Assembly (NCBI RefSeq): GCF_025144335.1
Contig: NZ_CP083539.1
Span: forward strand, 1,117,501 to 1,181,500
DNA from: Jannaschia sp. W003
Lineage (GTDB): Bacteria; Pseudomonadota; Alphaproteobacteria; Rhodobacterales; Rhodobacteraceae
Direction: 5' to 3'
DNA length: 64,000 bases
Made by a program: the position numbers and the translations under genes. Each line of letters begins with the position of its first letter. Position 1 is the first letter of the stretch. The notes below the pieces were generated by a model. The model made no database searches. It was not told where the DNA came from and saw only the letters and a list, made by a program, of their open reading frames with translations. Below, piece by piece: positions 15,083 to 25,186 of this stretch.

Positions 15083-17460
15083 TCGCCCCGGCCCTGCGCG
15101 CCCTGCTCGGACACTGGCGCCGACACCCGCTGCAGCTCGCCACCCTCGTGATCGGCCTCGCCCTCGCCACCGGCCTCTGGACCGGGGTGCAGGCGATCAA
15201 CGCGCAGGCCCGCAGCTCCTACGCCGAGGCCGCCGACTCGCTGGCCGGCGACACGCGCCCCCGGCTGGAAGGAGCGATGACGCTCGCCGACTTCGCCGCC
15301 GCGCGCCGTGCCGGGTGGCTGGTCACCCCGGTGCTGGAGGCGCGCCTTCCGGGCACCCGCCTGCGCCTCCTCGGCGTCGATCCGTTCACCATGCCCCCGG
15401 ACGCCGCGGCCGAGCCGCTGGGCGACCCGAGCCTCCTGCGCGACTTCCTCGCGGGCCTCGTGGTGCTGGGCGCGCCGGACACCGTGGCCGGCATGGAGGA
15501 CCCCTCGCTCGCCCGCGCCGTGCCGGGCATGGCGCCGGGTCTCGTGGTGGCCGACATCGAGGCCGCGCAGCGCTTCGAGGGCACGGACCGCGTCGACGCG
15601 CTGGTGGTGCTGCCGGGCAACCGCGAGGGCCTTCCCCCCCTGGAGGAGCTGATCCCCGGCACCCGCCTCGTCCGTCCCGAAGGGAACGGCGGCGGCGAGA
15701 TCGCGCGGCTCACCGACAGCTTCCACCTTAACCTCACCGCCTTCGGCCTGCTCAGCTTCGCAGTGGGGCTCTTCATCGTCCACGCCGCGATCGGCTTGGC
15801 CTTCGAGCAGCGCCGCCCGCTGTTGCGGACCTTGCGCGCCATCGGCCTGTCGGCCCGCAGCCTGACGCTCGCCCTCGCCTTGGAGCTCGTCGCCCTCACG
15901 CTCCTCGGCGGGGGCCTCGGCGTCGTGCTGGGCTACCTCGTAGCGGCCCTCCTGCTGCCCGGCGTGGCGGCAACGCTCTCGGGCCTCTACGGCGCCACGG
16001 TGGCGGGAGGGCTGACGCTCTCTCCCACGTGGTGGCTCTTGGGCTTCGCGATGGCCGGGGCGGGGCTGGCGCTGGCCGGAGGGCGGAGCCTCTGGCAGCT
16101 CGCGCATCTGCCCGTGCTCGCCCCCGCCATGCCGCGCGCCTGGGCGCAGGCCAAGCGGCGCACGCTGCGATGGCAGATGGCCGGTGGGCTGGCGCTCCTC
16201 CTCCTCGCCGCGCTGCTGGCCGCCTTCGGCACCGGCCTCGTCGCCGGCTTCGCGCTGCTCGGCGCGCTCCTGCTGGGTGCCGCGCTCCTCCTGCCGCCGA
16301 TCCTCGTCGCCGTGCTCGACCTCGGTGCGCGCCTCGCCCGCGGCCCCGTGGCGCAGTGGGTCTGGGCCGACGCGCGCCAGCAGGTGCCGGGGCTGAGCCT
16401 CGCGCTCATGGCCCTCCTGCTGGCGCTGGCCGCCAACATCGGCGTGGGCACCATGGTGGGCAGCTTCCGCGCCACCTTCACCGGCTGGCTCGACCAGCGG
16501 CTGGCGGCCGAGCTCTACCTCACCGCCGCGGATGCCGCCGAGGCGCAGCGGATGCTGCAGTTCCTCGACGGCCGCGTCACGGCCCTGCCCATCGTTTCCG
16601 AGGAGGCGCGCGTGGCGGGCATGCCGGGCGAAGTCTTCGGCATCCGCGACCACGCCACCTACCGCGACCACTGGCCCCTGTTGGACGCCGCGCCGGGCGC
16701 CTGGGACCGGCTGGCCGCGGGCGAGGGCGCCATGGTCAACGAGCAGGTCGCGCGCCGCGAGGGCCTGTGGACCGGCGACGCGATCGACCTCGGGCGCGCG
16801 GGCACCTGGGAGATCGTCGGGGTCTATTCCGACTACGGCAACCCGCGCGGACAGGCCTATCTCGGCGCGAGCAGCTTCTTCGAGGCGTTCCCGGACGCCG
16901 TCGCCACCCGCTTCGCCCTGCGCGTCGCCCCCGACGAGGCCCCCGCACTCGCCGACGCGCTGGCCGAGGCGTTCGCGCTGCCGCCCGACCGCTTGGTGGA
17001 CCAGGCCAGCGTGAAGCGGTTCTCGCTGGAGGTGTTCGACTCCACCTTCGCCGTCACCGCCGCCCTGAATGCCCTGACGCTGGGGGTGGCGGGCTTCGCG
17101 CTCTGGGCCTCGCTCGCCACGCTCGCGGGGATGCGCGTGCCGCAGGTCGCCCCGCTCTGGGCGCTGGGCCTCACGCGCCGGCGCATAGCTTTACTGGACG
17201 TGGCGCGGGCCGCGGCGCTGGCCGCTCTCACGGCGGTGCTGGCGATCCCCGTGGGCATCGTGCTGGCCTGGGCGCTGCTGGCGGTGGTCAACGTGCTGGC
17301 CTTCGGCTGGCTGCTGCCCCTCGCGCTGTTCCCGCTGGACTGGCTGCGCCTCGCTGCCCTCGCCCTCGTCGCGGCGACCCTCGCCGCGGCCCTCCCGGCG
17401 CTGCGCCTGTGGCGGATGCCGCCGGCCGACCTCGTGAAGGTGTTCGCCCATGAACGCTAG
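15079..17460 (+). CDS. FtsX-like ABC transporter permease (AttF/AttG-type, single chain)
   Basis: A 793-residue permease starting at a GTG that overlaps the ATPase stop. It has an N-terminal transmembrane helix (about 15-35), a large periplasmic domain (about 40-210), four-helix FtsX-like cores (about 220-370 and near the C-terminus), a second periplasmic domain (about 470-640) and a final ADLVKVFAHER. Two FtsX-type halves in one polypeptide are equivalent to the fused AttF/AttG permease. It probably works as a mechanotransmission or lipid/substrate extruder with the ATPase. Its stop overlaps the next gene by 11 bases. Confidence 0.88.
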
Positions 17461-18505
17461 GGACCGAGATGTTTCGCATGCGAAACACCTTGCCGCGGTG
17501 TTAACGCTCTTCGCCCTCCTCCTCGCTCCCGCCGCCGCGCCCGCGCAGGGCTTCGCCGGGCTGGGGCAGGGGGGCGTGGGCTTCGCCATGCCCGAGCCGT
17601 CGCCCCGCTTCCGCTTCCCCGAGGACCATGGCGCGCACCCGGAGTTCCGCATCGAGTGGTGGTACCTGACTGCCGTCCTGCGCGGCGAGGACGGGCGCGA
17701 CTACGGCGCGCAGTGGACGCTGTTCCGCTCGGCCCTCGCCCCCGAGGGCCCGCAGGTCTGGATGGGCCATTTCGGCCTCACCACCCCCGACGCGCACCTG
17801 TCCGGCGAGCGCCTCGCCCGCGGCGGCGTCGGCCAGGCGGGCGTGGAGCCCGCGCCCTTCGCCGCGTGGATCGACGATTGGCAACTTGCGGGGCCGTCGC
17901 TGGACCGCCTCGCCTTGTCCGCCCGCACGGACGCGGCGGGCTACGACCTCGGCCTGGAGGCCACCGGCCCGCTGGTGTTCCATGGCGACGGGGGCTTCTC
18001 CGCCAAGTCCGCCTCGGGGCAGGCCTCGCTCTACTACTCGCAGCCCTTCTACGAAGTGTCCGGCACCCTGCACCTGCCCGGCGGCGACGTGGCCGTCGAG
18101 GGGCAGGGCTGGCTCGACCGCGAGTGGTCGTCGCAGCCCCTCGAGGGTGACCAGGAGGGCTGGGACTGGTTCTCATTGCACCTCGAGGGCGGCGCCAAGC
18201 TGATGGCCTTCCGCCTGCGCGGCGGCACGCCCTTCACCTACGCCTCGTGGATCGAGCCCGACGGCACGCTGACGCCCCTCTACGACGCCGTGATCCTGGA
18301 GCCGCTGGAGGTGGCCGAGGTCGAGGGCCGGGACGTGCCCGTGCGCTGGCGTCTCGCCCTGCCGGAGCGCGACCTTGACGTGACCGTCTCGGCAGTGAAC
18401 CCCGACAGCTGGCAGGCCACGTTGTTCCCCTACTGGGAGGGGCCGGTGACGGCGGAGGGCACCCATGCGGGCCGGGGCTTCCTAGAGATGACCGGCTATG
18501 AGTGA
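17450..18505 (+). CDS. AttH-like lipocalin-domain exported protein (CrtC superfamily)
   Basis: A 351-residue protein with a signal peptide (hydrophobic core about residues 14-31, cleavage likely after PAQG) and the CrtC/AttH lipocalin-like fold. Segments IEWWYLTAVLRGEDGRDYGA, FYEVSGTLHLPGGDVAVEG and GWLDREWSSQPL are typical. Although related to carotenoid 1,2-hydratase, its place after an ATPase and FtsX-like permease points to the AttH component of an AttEFGH transporter. It starts 11 bases inside the permease gene. The transported substrate is unknown. Confidence 0.88.
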   Translation: MNARDRDVSHAKHLAAVLTLFALLLAPAAAPAQGFAGLGQGGVGFAMPEPSPRFRFPEDHGAHPEFRIEWWYLTAVLRGEDGRDYGAQWTLFRSALAPEGPQVWMGHFGLTTPDAHLSGERLARGGVGQAGVEPAPFAAWIDDWQLAGPSLDRLALSARTDAAGYDLGLEATGPLVFHGDGGFSAKSASGQASLYYSQPFYEVSGTLHLPGGDVAVEGQGWLDREWSSQPLEGDQEGWDWFSLHLEGGAKLMAFRLRGGTPFTYASWIEPDGTLTPLYDAVILEPLEVAEVEGRDVPVRWRLALPERDLDVTVSAVNPDSWQATLFPYWEGPVTAEGTHAGRGFLEMTGYE

Positions 18506-19037
18506 GGCGGGTTGGGCCTCGTTGGAGGCACTGGAAGCGCACCTCTGGCGCCGCCTCGCCCGCGCCGCCGCGGAGGCCGCCGACCCCTGGCGCTTCCCGC
18601 AGATCGCCACGACCGGCGCGGACGGGCCGCAGCTCCGCACCGTGGGCCTGCGCCGGGCCGGGGGCGGCACGCTGGAGGTTCATGCCGACGCGCGCACGCT
18701 CAAGGTGGCCGAGCTGCGCCATGACCCCCGCGCGCAGCTCCTGTTCTGGGACGCGGGCACGCAGGAGCAGCTCCGCGTCTCGGTGGAGATGCGGGTGGAG
18801 GTCGGCGACCCCGAGCGCTGGGCGCGCGTCCCCCCCGCGGGCCGCGTGAACTACGGCACCGACCCCGCGCCCGGCACGCCGATCGACGGCCCCGAAGCCT
18901 ACGCGCGGACGCCCGAGTGCGCGCGCCACGCCGCGCTGGTGGGGCGGGTGCGGGGCATGGACGCGGTGTGGCTGGCCCCCGCCGTGCACCGCCGCGCGAT
19001 CCGGAATGCGGGCGGCTGGCGCTGGGTCGCGCCTTGA
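18498..19037 (+). CDS. pyridoxamine 5'-phosphate oxidase-like flavin-binding protein
   Basis: A 179-residue split-barrel protein. PQIATTGADGPQLRTVGLRR (about 34-53) and HADARTLKVAELRHDPRAQL (about 62-81) match the FMN-binding part of the PNPOx superfamily, and the C-terminal FxAPAVHRRAIRNAGGWRWVAP resembles general Alr4036-type PNPOx-like proteins. It lacks enough of the pyridoxine-5'-phosphate site to call it PdxH. It overlaps the AttH-like gene by 8 bases and so is the last gene of that operon; the link to transport is unexplained. Confidence 0.8.
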   Translation: MSEAGWASLEALEAHLWRRLARAAAEAADPWRFPQIATTGADGPQLRTVGLRRAGGGTLEVHADARTLKVAELRHDPRAQLLFWDAGTQEQLRVSVEMRVEVGDPERWARVPPAGRVNYGTDPAPGTPIDGPEAYARTPECARHAALVGRVRGMDAVWLAPAVHRRAIRNAGGWRWVAP

Positions 19038-19072
19038 GGATGCGTTAAGCCCCGGCGTGCTAGCGCGCGCCC

Positions 19073-19870
19073 ATGAGCGACGAGAGCCAACGCCCCATCA
19101 TCATCAAGCGCAAGAAGGCGGGGGGCGGCGACGGCCATCACGGCGGCGCGTGGAAGGTGGCCTACGCCGACTTCGTGACGGCGATGATGGCCTTCTTCAT
19201 GCTCATGTGGCTGCTCAATGCGACCACCGAGAAGCAGCGCAAGGGACTCTCCGACTACTTCAGCCCCACCGTGCCGCTGGCCCGCTCCTCGGGCGGCGGC
19301 GACGGGGCGCTGGGGGGGCAGACGCTCACGGCCGCCGACGGCACCGTGCAGGCCGGCTCGGGCGGCCTGACGGAGCGTCAGCTACAGGGCTTCGGCGAGG
19401 GCGAGGCCGCCGCCGTGCGCGAGGCGGCCGAGGCGATCCTGGGAAAGGGCGGCGACAGCGTCCTCGAGGAGAACGACCGCTCCCACGTCACCGTGCGCAT
19501 GACCGACGAGGGGCTGGTGATCGAGCTGTTCTCGATCCCCGGCTCGCCGCTCTTCCTCGGCGGCGCCGTGCCTTCGCCACTGCTGGAGCGGCTGGTTCGC
19601 ACCATCTCGGCGCAGGCCTCCGGGGTGGAGGCAGGCATGGCGCTGGCCGCCCACGTGGCGCGCGAGCCGCTGGTGCGGCGCGACCGGCCCGCCTGGGACC
19701 TTTCGCTCGCGCGAGTGCAGGCGCTGCGCGGTCTGGTGGAGCAGGGCGGGCTGCCGCCAACGCGCCTGCGCCGCCTCACGGGCCACGGCGACCGCGAGCC
19801 GGCGGTGGCGCCGCCCGTGGACCTGCGCAACGACCGGGTCGAGATCGTGCTGCTGCGCCCCGATGCCTAA
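19073..19870 (+). CDS. motB: flagellar stator protein MotB
   Basis: A 265-residue stator subunit. The N-terminus is basic (IIIKRKKAGGGDGHHGGAWK), followed by one membrane helix with Asp33 in YADFVTAMMAFFMLMW, the proton-binding residue. A linker (about 55-130) leads to an OmpA-like peptidoglycan-binding domain (about 145-260), with LSLARVQALRGLVEQGGLPP and DLRNDRVEIVLL near the end. With MotA it forms the proton channel that turns the motor; motA is not in the window. It heads the block motB-flgE-flgK-flgL-flgI, 110 bases before flgE. Confidence 0.92.
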   Translation: MSDESQRPIIIKRKKAGGGDGHHGGAWKVAYADFVTAMMAFFMLMWLLNATTEKQRKGLSDYFSPTVPLARSSGGGDGALGGQTLTAADGTVQAGSGGLTERQLQGFGEGEAAAVREAAEAILGKGGDSVLEENDRSHVTVRMTDEGLVIELFSIPGSPLFLGGAVPSPLLERLVRTISAQASGVEAGMALAAHVAREPLVRRDRPAWDLSLARVQALRGLVEQGGLPPTRLRRLTGHGDREPAVAPPVDLRNDRVEIVLLRPDA

Positions 19871-19980
19871 GTTTCGCCGCACTCGCGCCGCCGGCGTTAG
19901 CGGCCCCTTAACCCCCGCCGCCCACTAAGCCCCCACCAAGAGAGTGGCCCGCGCCGAGCGGGCGGGACGAAAGGGCAGAC

Positions 19981-21282
19981 ATGACGATCTCCTCCTCGCT
20001 CAACGCCGGCGTGACCGGGCTGAACGTGAACGCCAGCCGCCTGGCGACGATCTCCGACAACATCGCGAACTCGGCCACCTTCGGCTACAAGCGCGCCGTG
20101 GCCGAGTTCCACTCCCTCGTGGTGGACCAGACCCGCGGCACCTACTCGGCGGGCGGCGTGCGCGTCACCACGGGCCGCGCGGTGGACCAGCGCGGCACGC
20201 TCATCACCACCAACAACCCTACCGACCTCGCCGTCGCGGGCCGCGGCATGCTGCCCGTCACGCCCGCCAGCTCCATCGCCAGCGCCAGCGGCGAGACGCC
20301 GATGCGCATGACCACCACCGGCTCCTTCCGCGCGGATGCGGACGGCTACCTGCGCACCGAGGGTGGGCAGGTTCTGCTGGGCTGGCCCGCCGACCAGGGC
20401 GGCATCGTGCCCTCGTTCCCGCGCGACACCGTAGGCGGGCTGAGCCCGGTGCGCATCGACGCCAACCAGTACGAGGGCGACGCCACCACGGAGATCACGC
20501 TCGGCGTGAACCTCCCCGCCTCCGAGACGCTGGCCGGCTCCTCGGGCGACAGCATCGAGATGACGCTGGTCTACTTCGGCAACCTCGGTCAGAGCGAGAA
20601 CCTCACCCTGACCTACACGCCGGTGGTGCCCGCCGCGGGCTCCTCGAACCAGTGGACCGTGGAGATCCGCGACGAGGCGCAGGCCGGTGCCGTGGTGGGC
20701 GACTACACCGTCACCTTCGACGACAGCCGCGACTACGGCGGCACCATCGCCACGGTGCAGGAGAACGGGGCCGGCACCTACGACCCGGTCACCGGCGCCT
20801 TCACCATCAACGCCCAGTCCGGCCCCATCGAGATCGACGTCGGCAAGCCGCAGGAGGCGCGGGGCCTCAGCCAGCTCTCGGACGTGTTCGCGCCCGTCTC
20901 GGTCACGAAGAACGGCTCGCCCGTCTCGAAGCTCGCCTCGATCGAGGTGGACGCCAACGGCTTCCTCTCGGCGATCTACGACACCGGCTTCACGCGCACG
21001 ATCTACCAGATTCCGGTGGTCGACGTGCCCAACGCCAACGGCTTGCAGGCGCTGCCGAACCAGACCTACCGCGTCTCCTCGGAGTCGGGCGCGTTCTACC
21101 TGTGGGACGCGGGCGACGGCCCGGTGGGCGACCTCGTGGGCTTCGCCCGCGAGGAGAGCGCCACCGACGTTGCCTCGGAGCTGACGCAGCTCATCCAGAC
21201 GCAGCGCGCCTACAACTCGAACGCCAAGGTCATCCAGACCGTGGACGAGATGCTGCAGGAAACCACCAACATCAAACGCTGA
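19981..21282 (+). CDS. flgE: flagellar hook protein FlgE
   Basis: A 433-residue hook subunit. The N-terminal helix SSLNAGVTGLNVNASRLATI with SDNIANSATFGYKR is the rod/hook signature, and the C-terminal TQLIQTQRAYNSNAKVIQTV is the matching coiled-coil end. The middle part (about 70-390) forms the exposed D1/D2 domains. It is exported by the flagellar type III apparatus and polymerises into the hook. It lies 21 bases before flgK in the same direction; flgD and fliK are not nearby. Confidence 0.94.
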   Translation: MTISSSLNAGVTGLNVNASRLATISDNIANSATFGYKRAVAEFHSLVVDQTRGTYSAGGVRVTTGRAVDQRGTLITTNNPTDLAVAGRGMLPVTPASSIASASGETPMRMTTTGSFRADADGYLRTEGGQVLLGWPADQGGIVPSFPRDTVGGLSPVRIDANQYEGDATTEITLGVNLPASETLAGSSGDSIEMTLVYFGNLGQSENLTLTYTPVVPAAGSSNQWTVEIRDEAQAGAVVGDYTVTFDDSRDYGGTIATVQENGAGTYDPVTGAFTINAQSGPIEIDVGKPQEARGLSQLSDVFAPVSVTKNGSPVSKLASIEVDANGFLSAIYDTGFTRTIYQIPVVDVPNANGLQALPNQTYRVSSESGAFYLWDAGDGPVGDLVGFAREESATDVASELTQLIQTQRAYNSNAKVIQTVDEMLQETTNIKR

Positions 21283-21303
21283 TAGCTTCCCGGAGGCCAG
21301 CCC

Positions 21304-22734
21304 ATGTCGCTTTCGTCCGCCCTCTCCTCCGCCCTCGTCGGCCTGCGCGTGTCCTCCGCCCGCGCCGACGTGGTCGCGCAGAACGTCGCCAACGCGGGGC
21401 GCGACGGCTACGGGGTGCGCCGCCTCCACGTCGATCCGATCTCGCCCAACTCGCCGGGCCTTCAGACCACCGTGCGCCGCGTCGAGGACGCGGTCGGCGT
21501 GGCCATGCGCCGCGAGGCGCTGGGCGGAGCGGGGCGCGACGCGGACGCGGCCGACATGTGGGCGCGGCTGGAGGGCGTGCTCGGCGTGCCGGGCGAGGCC
21601 GGCAGCCTCGCGGGCCGCCTCGCCGCCTTCGAGGCCAGCCTCGTCGAGGCCACGGCCCGCCCCGGATCGCCGGCGGCGCTGGGCGCGGTGGCCGACGCCG
21701 CGCAGGCCGTGGCGGATACGATCGTGGCCGCCTCGGACGGGGTGCAGGACGCGCGCCAGGGGGCCGAGGACGCGATCGTCGCGGAGGTGGAGCGCCTGAA
21801 CGTCGACCTGGAGGCCATCGCCGACCTCAACCTCCAGATCCAGCGCCAGTCCGCCCGGGGCGGGCGCACCGCGGCATTGGAGGACGAGCGCAGCCTCGCG
21901 ATCGACCGGGTCGCCGTCTCGGTGCGCGTCGAGGTGCTGGAGCGCGAGTTCGGCGCGGTCGCCCTGGTCAGCCGCGACGGACGCATCCTGCTCGACGGCG
22001 CGCCCGCGCAGGTCGCCTTCGAGCCGGCGGTCGAGGTCACGCCCGACCGCAGCGTCGGCGCCGGCCTTGACGTCCTTCATGTCGACGGCCGTCCCGTCTC
22101 CGTCTCGGGGGGCATCGGGGGGCTGGGGGGCGGCCGCCTCGCCGGCCTCTTCGCCCTGCGCGACGAGGCGGCGCCGCGCGCGCAGGCCGCCCTCGACGCC
22201 TTGGCCGCGGAGTTCGCGGATCGCTTCACAGGACCCGACGCCGACCCCACCCTCGCCGTGGGCGAGCCGGGCCTCTTCGTGGTCGGTGGCACCGCCGGCG
22301 CCGGCATGGCGAGCCGCCTCGCACTCAATCCCCTCGTGGCCGAGGACGGCGCTGCCGAGCACTGGCGCCTGCGCGACGGGATGGGGGCGGCCGCCGCCGA
22401 CCCCGCCTCGCCCGCCGGCAACCTCGACCGCCACCTCGCGGTGCTCTCGGCCCGCGCCGTGCCCCTCGACCCCCGGCTCGGCGGTACGCCGCGGGACCTC
22501 GGCGCGCTCGCGCTCGACCTGACGTCCGAGGTCTCCGCCACCCGCGGGCACCTCGCGGACCGGAGCGAGACCGCGCGCGCGGGCCTGGATGCCGCCGAGG
22601 ACCGGCTCGCCGGGGGCGGCGTCGACATCGACGATGAGATGCGCCGCCTCCTGCAGATCGAGCAGAACTACGCCGCCGCCGCCCGCGTGAGCGAGGTGGT
22701 CGGCGAAATGATGGACCGGCTGACGAGGACCTAG
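21304..22734 (+). CDS. flgK: flagellar hook-associated protein FlgK
   Basis: A 476-residue hook-filament junction protein. The N-terminus SSALSSALVGLRVSSARADV-VAQNVANAGRDGYGVRR carries the hook family signature. The C-terminal DDEMRRLLQIEQNYAAAARV-SEVVGEMMDRL is the conserved end. The internal region is Ala-rich and shorter than in enteric FlgK (about 550 residues), as is common in Rhodobacterales. A GGAGG precedes the ATG. flgL starts four bases after its stop. Confidence 0.93.
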   Translation: MSLSSALSSALVGLRVSSARADVVAQNVANAGRDGYGVRRLHVDPISPNSPGLQTTVRRVEDAVGVAMRREALGGAGRDADAADMWARLEGVLGVPGEAGSLAGRLAAFEASLVEATARPGSPAALGAVADAAQAVADTIVAASDGVQDARQGAEDAIVAEVERLNVDLEAIADLNLQIQRQSARGGRTAALEDERSLAIDRVAVSVRVEVLEREFGAVALVSRDGRILLDGAPAQVAFEPAVEVTPDRSVGAGLDVLHVDGRPVSVSGGIGGLGGGRLAGLFALRDEAAPRAQAALDALAAEFADRFTGPDADPTLAVGEPGLFVVGGTAGAGMASRLALNPLVAEDGAAEHWRLRDGMGAAAADPASPAGNLDRHLAVLSARAVPLDPRLGGTPRDLGALALDLTSEVSATRGHLADRSETARAGLDAAEDRLAGGGVDIDDEMRRLLQIEQNYAAAARVSEVVGEMMDRLTRT

Positions 22735-22738
22735 GATC

Positions 22739-23749
22739 ATGGCGACCACATCCCCCCTTCCGCTCGCGAACGGCCTGCTCCGCGGCCTCGCGGATCCGGC
22801 GCGCGGCACCCGGGAGCTGGTCTCGCGCCTGGGTGCCGAGATGGCCACGGGCCGCGTCGCCGACCCGGCCGAGGCCCTGCGCCACGACTTCTCGGCACTC
22901 GGCCTCGCGGAGCGCGAGCTGCACCTCGCGGGATCGCTGGAGCAGTCGATCGGCAAGGGGCTGCGGGTCATGGCCGCCGCCGACGCGGCCCTCGGCGGCA
23001 TCGGTGACGAGATCGAGCGCCTCGGCGACGAGCTGGTGCCCTTCGTCACGGGCAGCGCGGGCGTTCCCATGGACGACCTGGCAGCGAGCGCCTGGGAGGG
23101 GTTCGAGCGGATCGTGGCGCTGATGAACGCGCGCTTGGACGACGGCGCGATCTTCGCGGGCGGGCGCCGGGACGCGGAGGCGACGGGATCGGCGGCCGCG
23201 ATCCGCGCCGACGTCGAGGCGCTGGCCGCCGGCGCGGCGGACGCCGATGACCTGCAGGCGCGGGTGGCCGCCTACTTCGCGCCCTCGGGGGACTTCGCCG
23301 CGAACCGCGTCGTGCCGAGCGCCCCGGACGCGTTCGGCTTCCGCATCGAGGCGGACCGGAGCGTCGCCTTCGACATGCGCGCGGGCGACGCCGGCTTCCG
23401 CGACGCGCTCGGCGCCGTGGCGCGCATCGCGGCCCTCGCCGCGTCGCCCCACGCGGAGACCCCGGAGGCGCAGGCGTACCTCGCCACCGGCGCGCCGGCC
23501 GCGCTGGCGACGGCCACCGACGGGGTGATCGGGCTGCGGGCCGCGGCGGGGCGCACCGCCGCCGCGCTCGACCGCGGGACCGCCGCGCTGGAGGATCGCG
23601 TGGCCCGTGCCGCCGAGGCCCGCAACGCGCTCGTCGGCGTCGACCCCTACGAGACGGCCACCCGCCTGGAGGAGGAGGCCGCCCGCCTCGAGACGATCTA
23701 CACGCTGACCGCGCGACTCTCGCGCCTGCGCCTGACGGACTACCTCTGA
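22739..23749 (+). CDS. flgL: flagellar hook-filament junction protein FlgL
   Basis: A 336-residue flagellin-fold protein. The N-terminal region is related to flagellin but lacks the very conserved flagellin start, and the C-terminal RLEEEAARLETIYTLTARLS-RLRLTDYL is the FlgL-type ending. Position between flgK and flgI supports FlgL (HAP3) over a flagellin. Its stop and the flgI ATG overlap by one base (23749), indicating translational coupling. Confidence 0.88.
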   Translation: MATTSPLPLANGLLRGLADPARGTRELVSRLGAEMATGRVADPAEALRHDFSALGLAERELHLAGSLEQSIGKGLRVMAAADAALGGIGDEIERLGDELVPFVTGSAGVPMDDLAASAWEGFERIVALMNARLDDGAIFAGGRRDAEATGSAAAIRADVEALAAGAADADDLQARVAAYFAPSGDFAANRVVPSAPDAFGFRIEADRSVAFDMRAGDAGFRDALGAVARIAALAASPHAETPEAQAYLATGAPAALATATDGVIGLRAAAGRTAAALDRGTAALEDRVARAAEARNALVGVDPYETATRLEEEAARLETIYTLTARLSRLRLTDYL

Positions 23750-24882
23750 TGGGCCTGCGCGCGTCCCTCCGCCGGCTCGCCGCACTGCTTGGCGCCCTTC
23801 TCCCGGCGCTCGTGCTCTGCGCCTCGGCCGCCGGGGCGCAGGGGGTGCGGCTCAAGGACCTCGTGGACTTCGGGGGGGTACGGGGCAACGACCTGGTGGG
23901 CTACGGCCTCGTGGTGGGGCTGGACGGCACGGGCGACGGGCTGCGCAACGCGCCTTTCACCGAGGAGATCATGACCTCGATCCTCGAGCGGATGGGCGTG
24001 AACGTGACCGGCGAGCAGTTCCGGCCCAAGAACGTCGCCGCGGTGATCGTGACCGCCGAGCTGCCGCCCTTCGCGCGCACGGGCAGCCGCATCGACGCGA
24101 CCATCTCCGCGATCGGCGACGCCGGCAGCCTGCTGGGCGGCACGCTGGTCATGACGCCGCTGACGGCCGCGGACGGCGAGATCTACGCCGTCGCCCAAGG
24201 CACGATCATCGCCGGCGGTGTGACCGCGCGGGGCGAGGCGGCGGAGGTGACGGAAGGCGTGCCCACCGCCGGCATCATCTCCTCGGGCGCGCGGGTGGAG
24301 CGCGAGGTGTCCTTCGACCTCGGGGCCGTCACGCAGCTGCGGCTCGCCCTGCGCGAGGCCGACTTCACCACGGCTGCGCGGATCGAGCGGGCCGTGAACC
24401 GGGAGGCCGGCTCCGGCGTGGCCCGCATGACCGACTCCGGCACCGTGGTGGTGGACGTGGCGCGCAGCGGCGCCCGCTCGCCCGCGCACCTGATCAGCGC
24501 GCTCGAGAACGTCGAGATCGCGCCCGAGCGGCGCGCCCGCGTGGTGGTGGACCAGAAGTCGGGCACGATCGTGATGGGGCGGGACGTGCGCATCTCCGAG
24601 GTGGCGGTGTCGCAGAACAACCTGACGCTTCAGGTCGAGGAGGCCCCCGCGGCGGTGCAGCCCAACCCCTTCGCCGACGGGCAGACCGTGGTGGTGCCGC
24701 GCACCGGCGCCGGCCTGCGCGAGGAGCCGGGGCCGGGCCTCTCGATCGTGCGCGGCGGCACCAACCTCTCCGAGGTGATCGCGGGGCTGAACGCCTTGGG
24801 CGTCTCGGCGCGCGACATGATCGACATCCTGCAGACCATCAAGGCGGCCGGCGCGCTCCATGCGGAGCTGGTCGTGCGGTGA
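23749..24882 (+). CDS. flgI: flagellar P-ring protein FlgI
   Basis: A 377-residue protein with a signal peptide (hydrophobic core about residues 10-28, ending AAGAQG) followed directly by VRLKDLVDFGGVRGNDLVGYGLVVGLDGTG, the FlgI signature. The C-terminal GGTNLSEVIAGLNALGVSARDMIDILQTIK is also typical. It forms the periplasmic P-ring bushing around the rod. It is the last gene of the flagellar block; the FlgA chaperone and the L-ring gene flgH are not adjacent. Confidence 0.95.
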   Translation: MGLRASLRRLAALLGALLPALVLCASAAGAQGVRLKDLVDFGGVRGNDLVGYGLVVGLDGTGDGLRNAPFTEEIMTSILERMGVNVTGEQFRPKNVAAVIVTAELPPFARTGSRIDATISAIGDAGSLLGGTLVMTPLTAADGEIYAVAQGTIIAGGVTARGEAAEVTEGVPTAGIISSGARVEREVSFDLGAVTQLRLALREADFTTAARIERAVNREAGSGVARMTDSGTVVVDVARSGARSPAHLISALENVEIAPERRARVVVDQKSGTIVMGRDVRISEVAVSQNNLTLQVEEAPAAVQPNPFADGQTVVVPRTGAGLREEPGPGLSIVRGGTNLSEVIAGLNALGVSARDMIDILQTIKAAGALHAELVVR

Positions 24883-25186
24883 GGGCAGGGGATGCAGGAG
24901 GCCCGCGACACCGGGCGGATGCCCGTGGCGGCGTGGCCGATGGGTACGACACCGCGACAGCGGACGGCAGGTAGGAACGGCCGATGCGAGGCGACGGCCG
25001 ACGTCGGTGAGCCCGCGATGCCTTGCGGTAATGTGCGCGGCTGCGCGAGGGCGGGAATTCCGGACGACCGCGGGAAGGGCCAGGCGGCGCGAACCGCCCT
25101 TGGGTGGAGCCGCGCGGCACCGCCCCGCGAGACGAACGGCCCGCCACGCCCCCCGCCGCCTTGTCGCCTCGCAGGTGCGGCTATAG
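24883..25186. other. 304-base gap between flgI and the S49 peptidase gene
   Basis: No gene, RNA or clear hairpin-plus-T terminator is recognised. A short open frame runs through the stretch but its composition follows the genomic GC skew and it resembles no family. The promoter of the S49 peptidase gene should lie in its last part. Confidence 0.5.

Noticed and set aside
17450..18505. Carotenoid 1,2-hydratase (CrtC)
   Set aside because: No carotenoid genes are near, it has a signal peptide, and it is coupled to an ATPase and FtsX-like permease as AttH is.
22739..23749. Flagellin instead of FlgL
   Set aside because: It lacks the conserved flagellin N-terminus and sits between flgK and flgI, the usual flgL position.
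24892..25186. Additional flagellar gene after flgI
   Set aside because: The open frame in this gap runs into the S49 peptidase region in another frame and resembles no flagellar protein.
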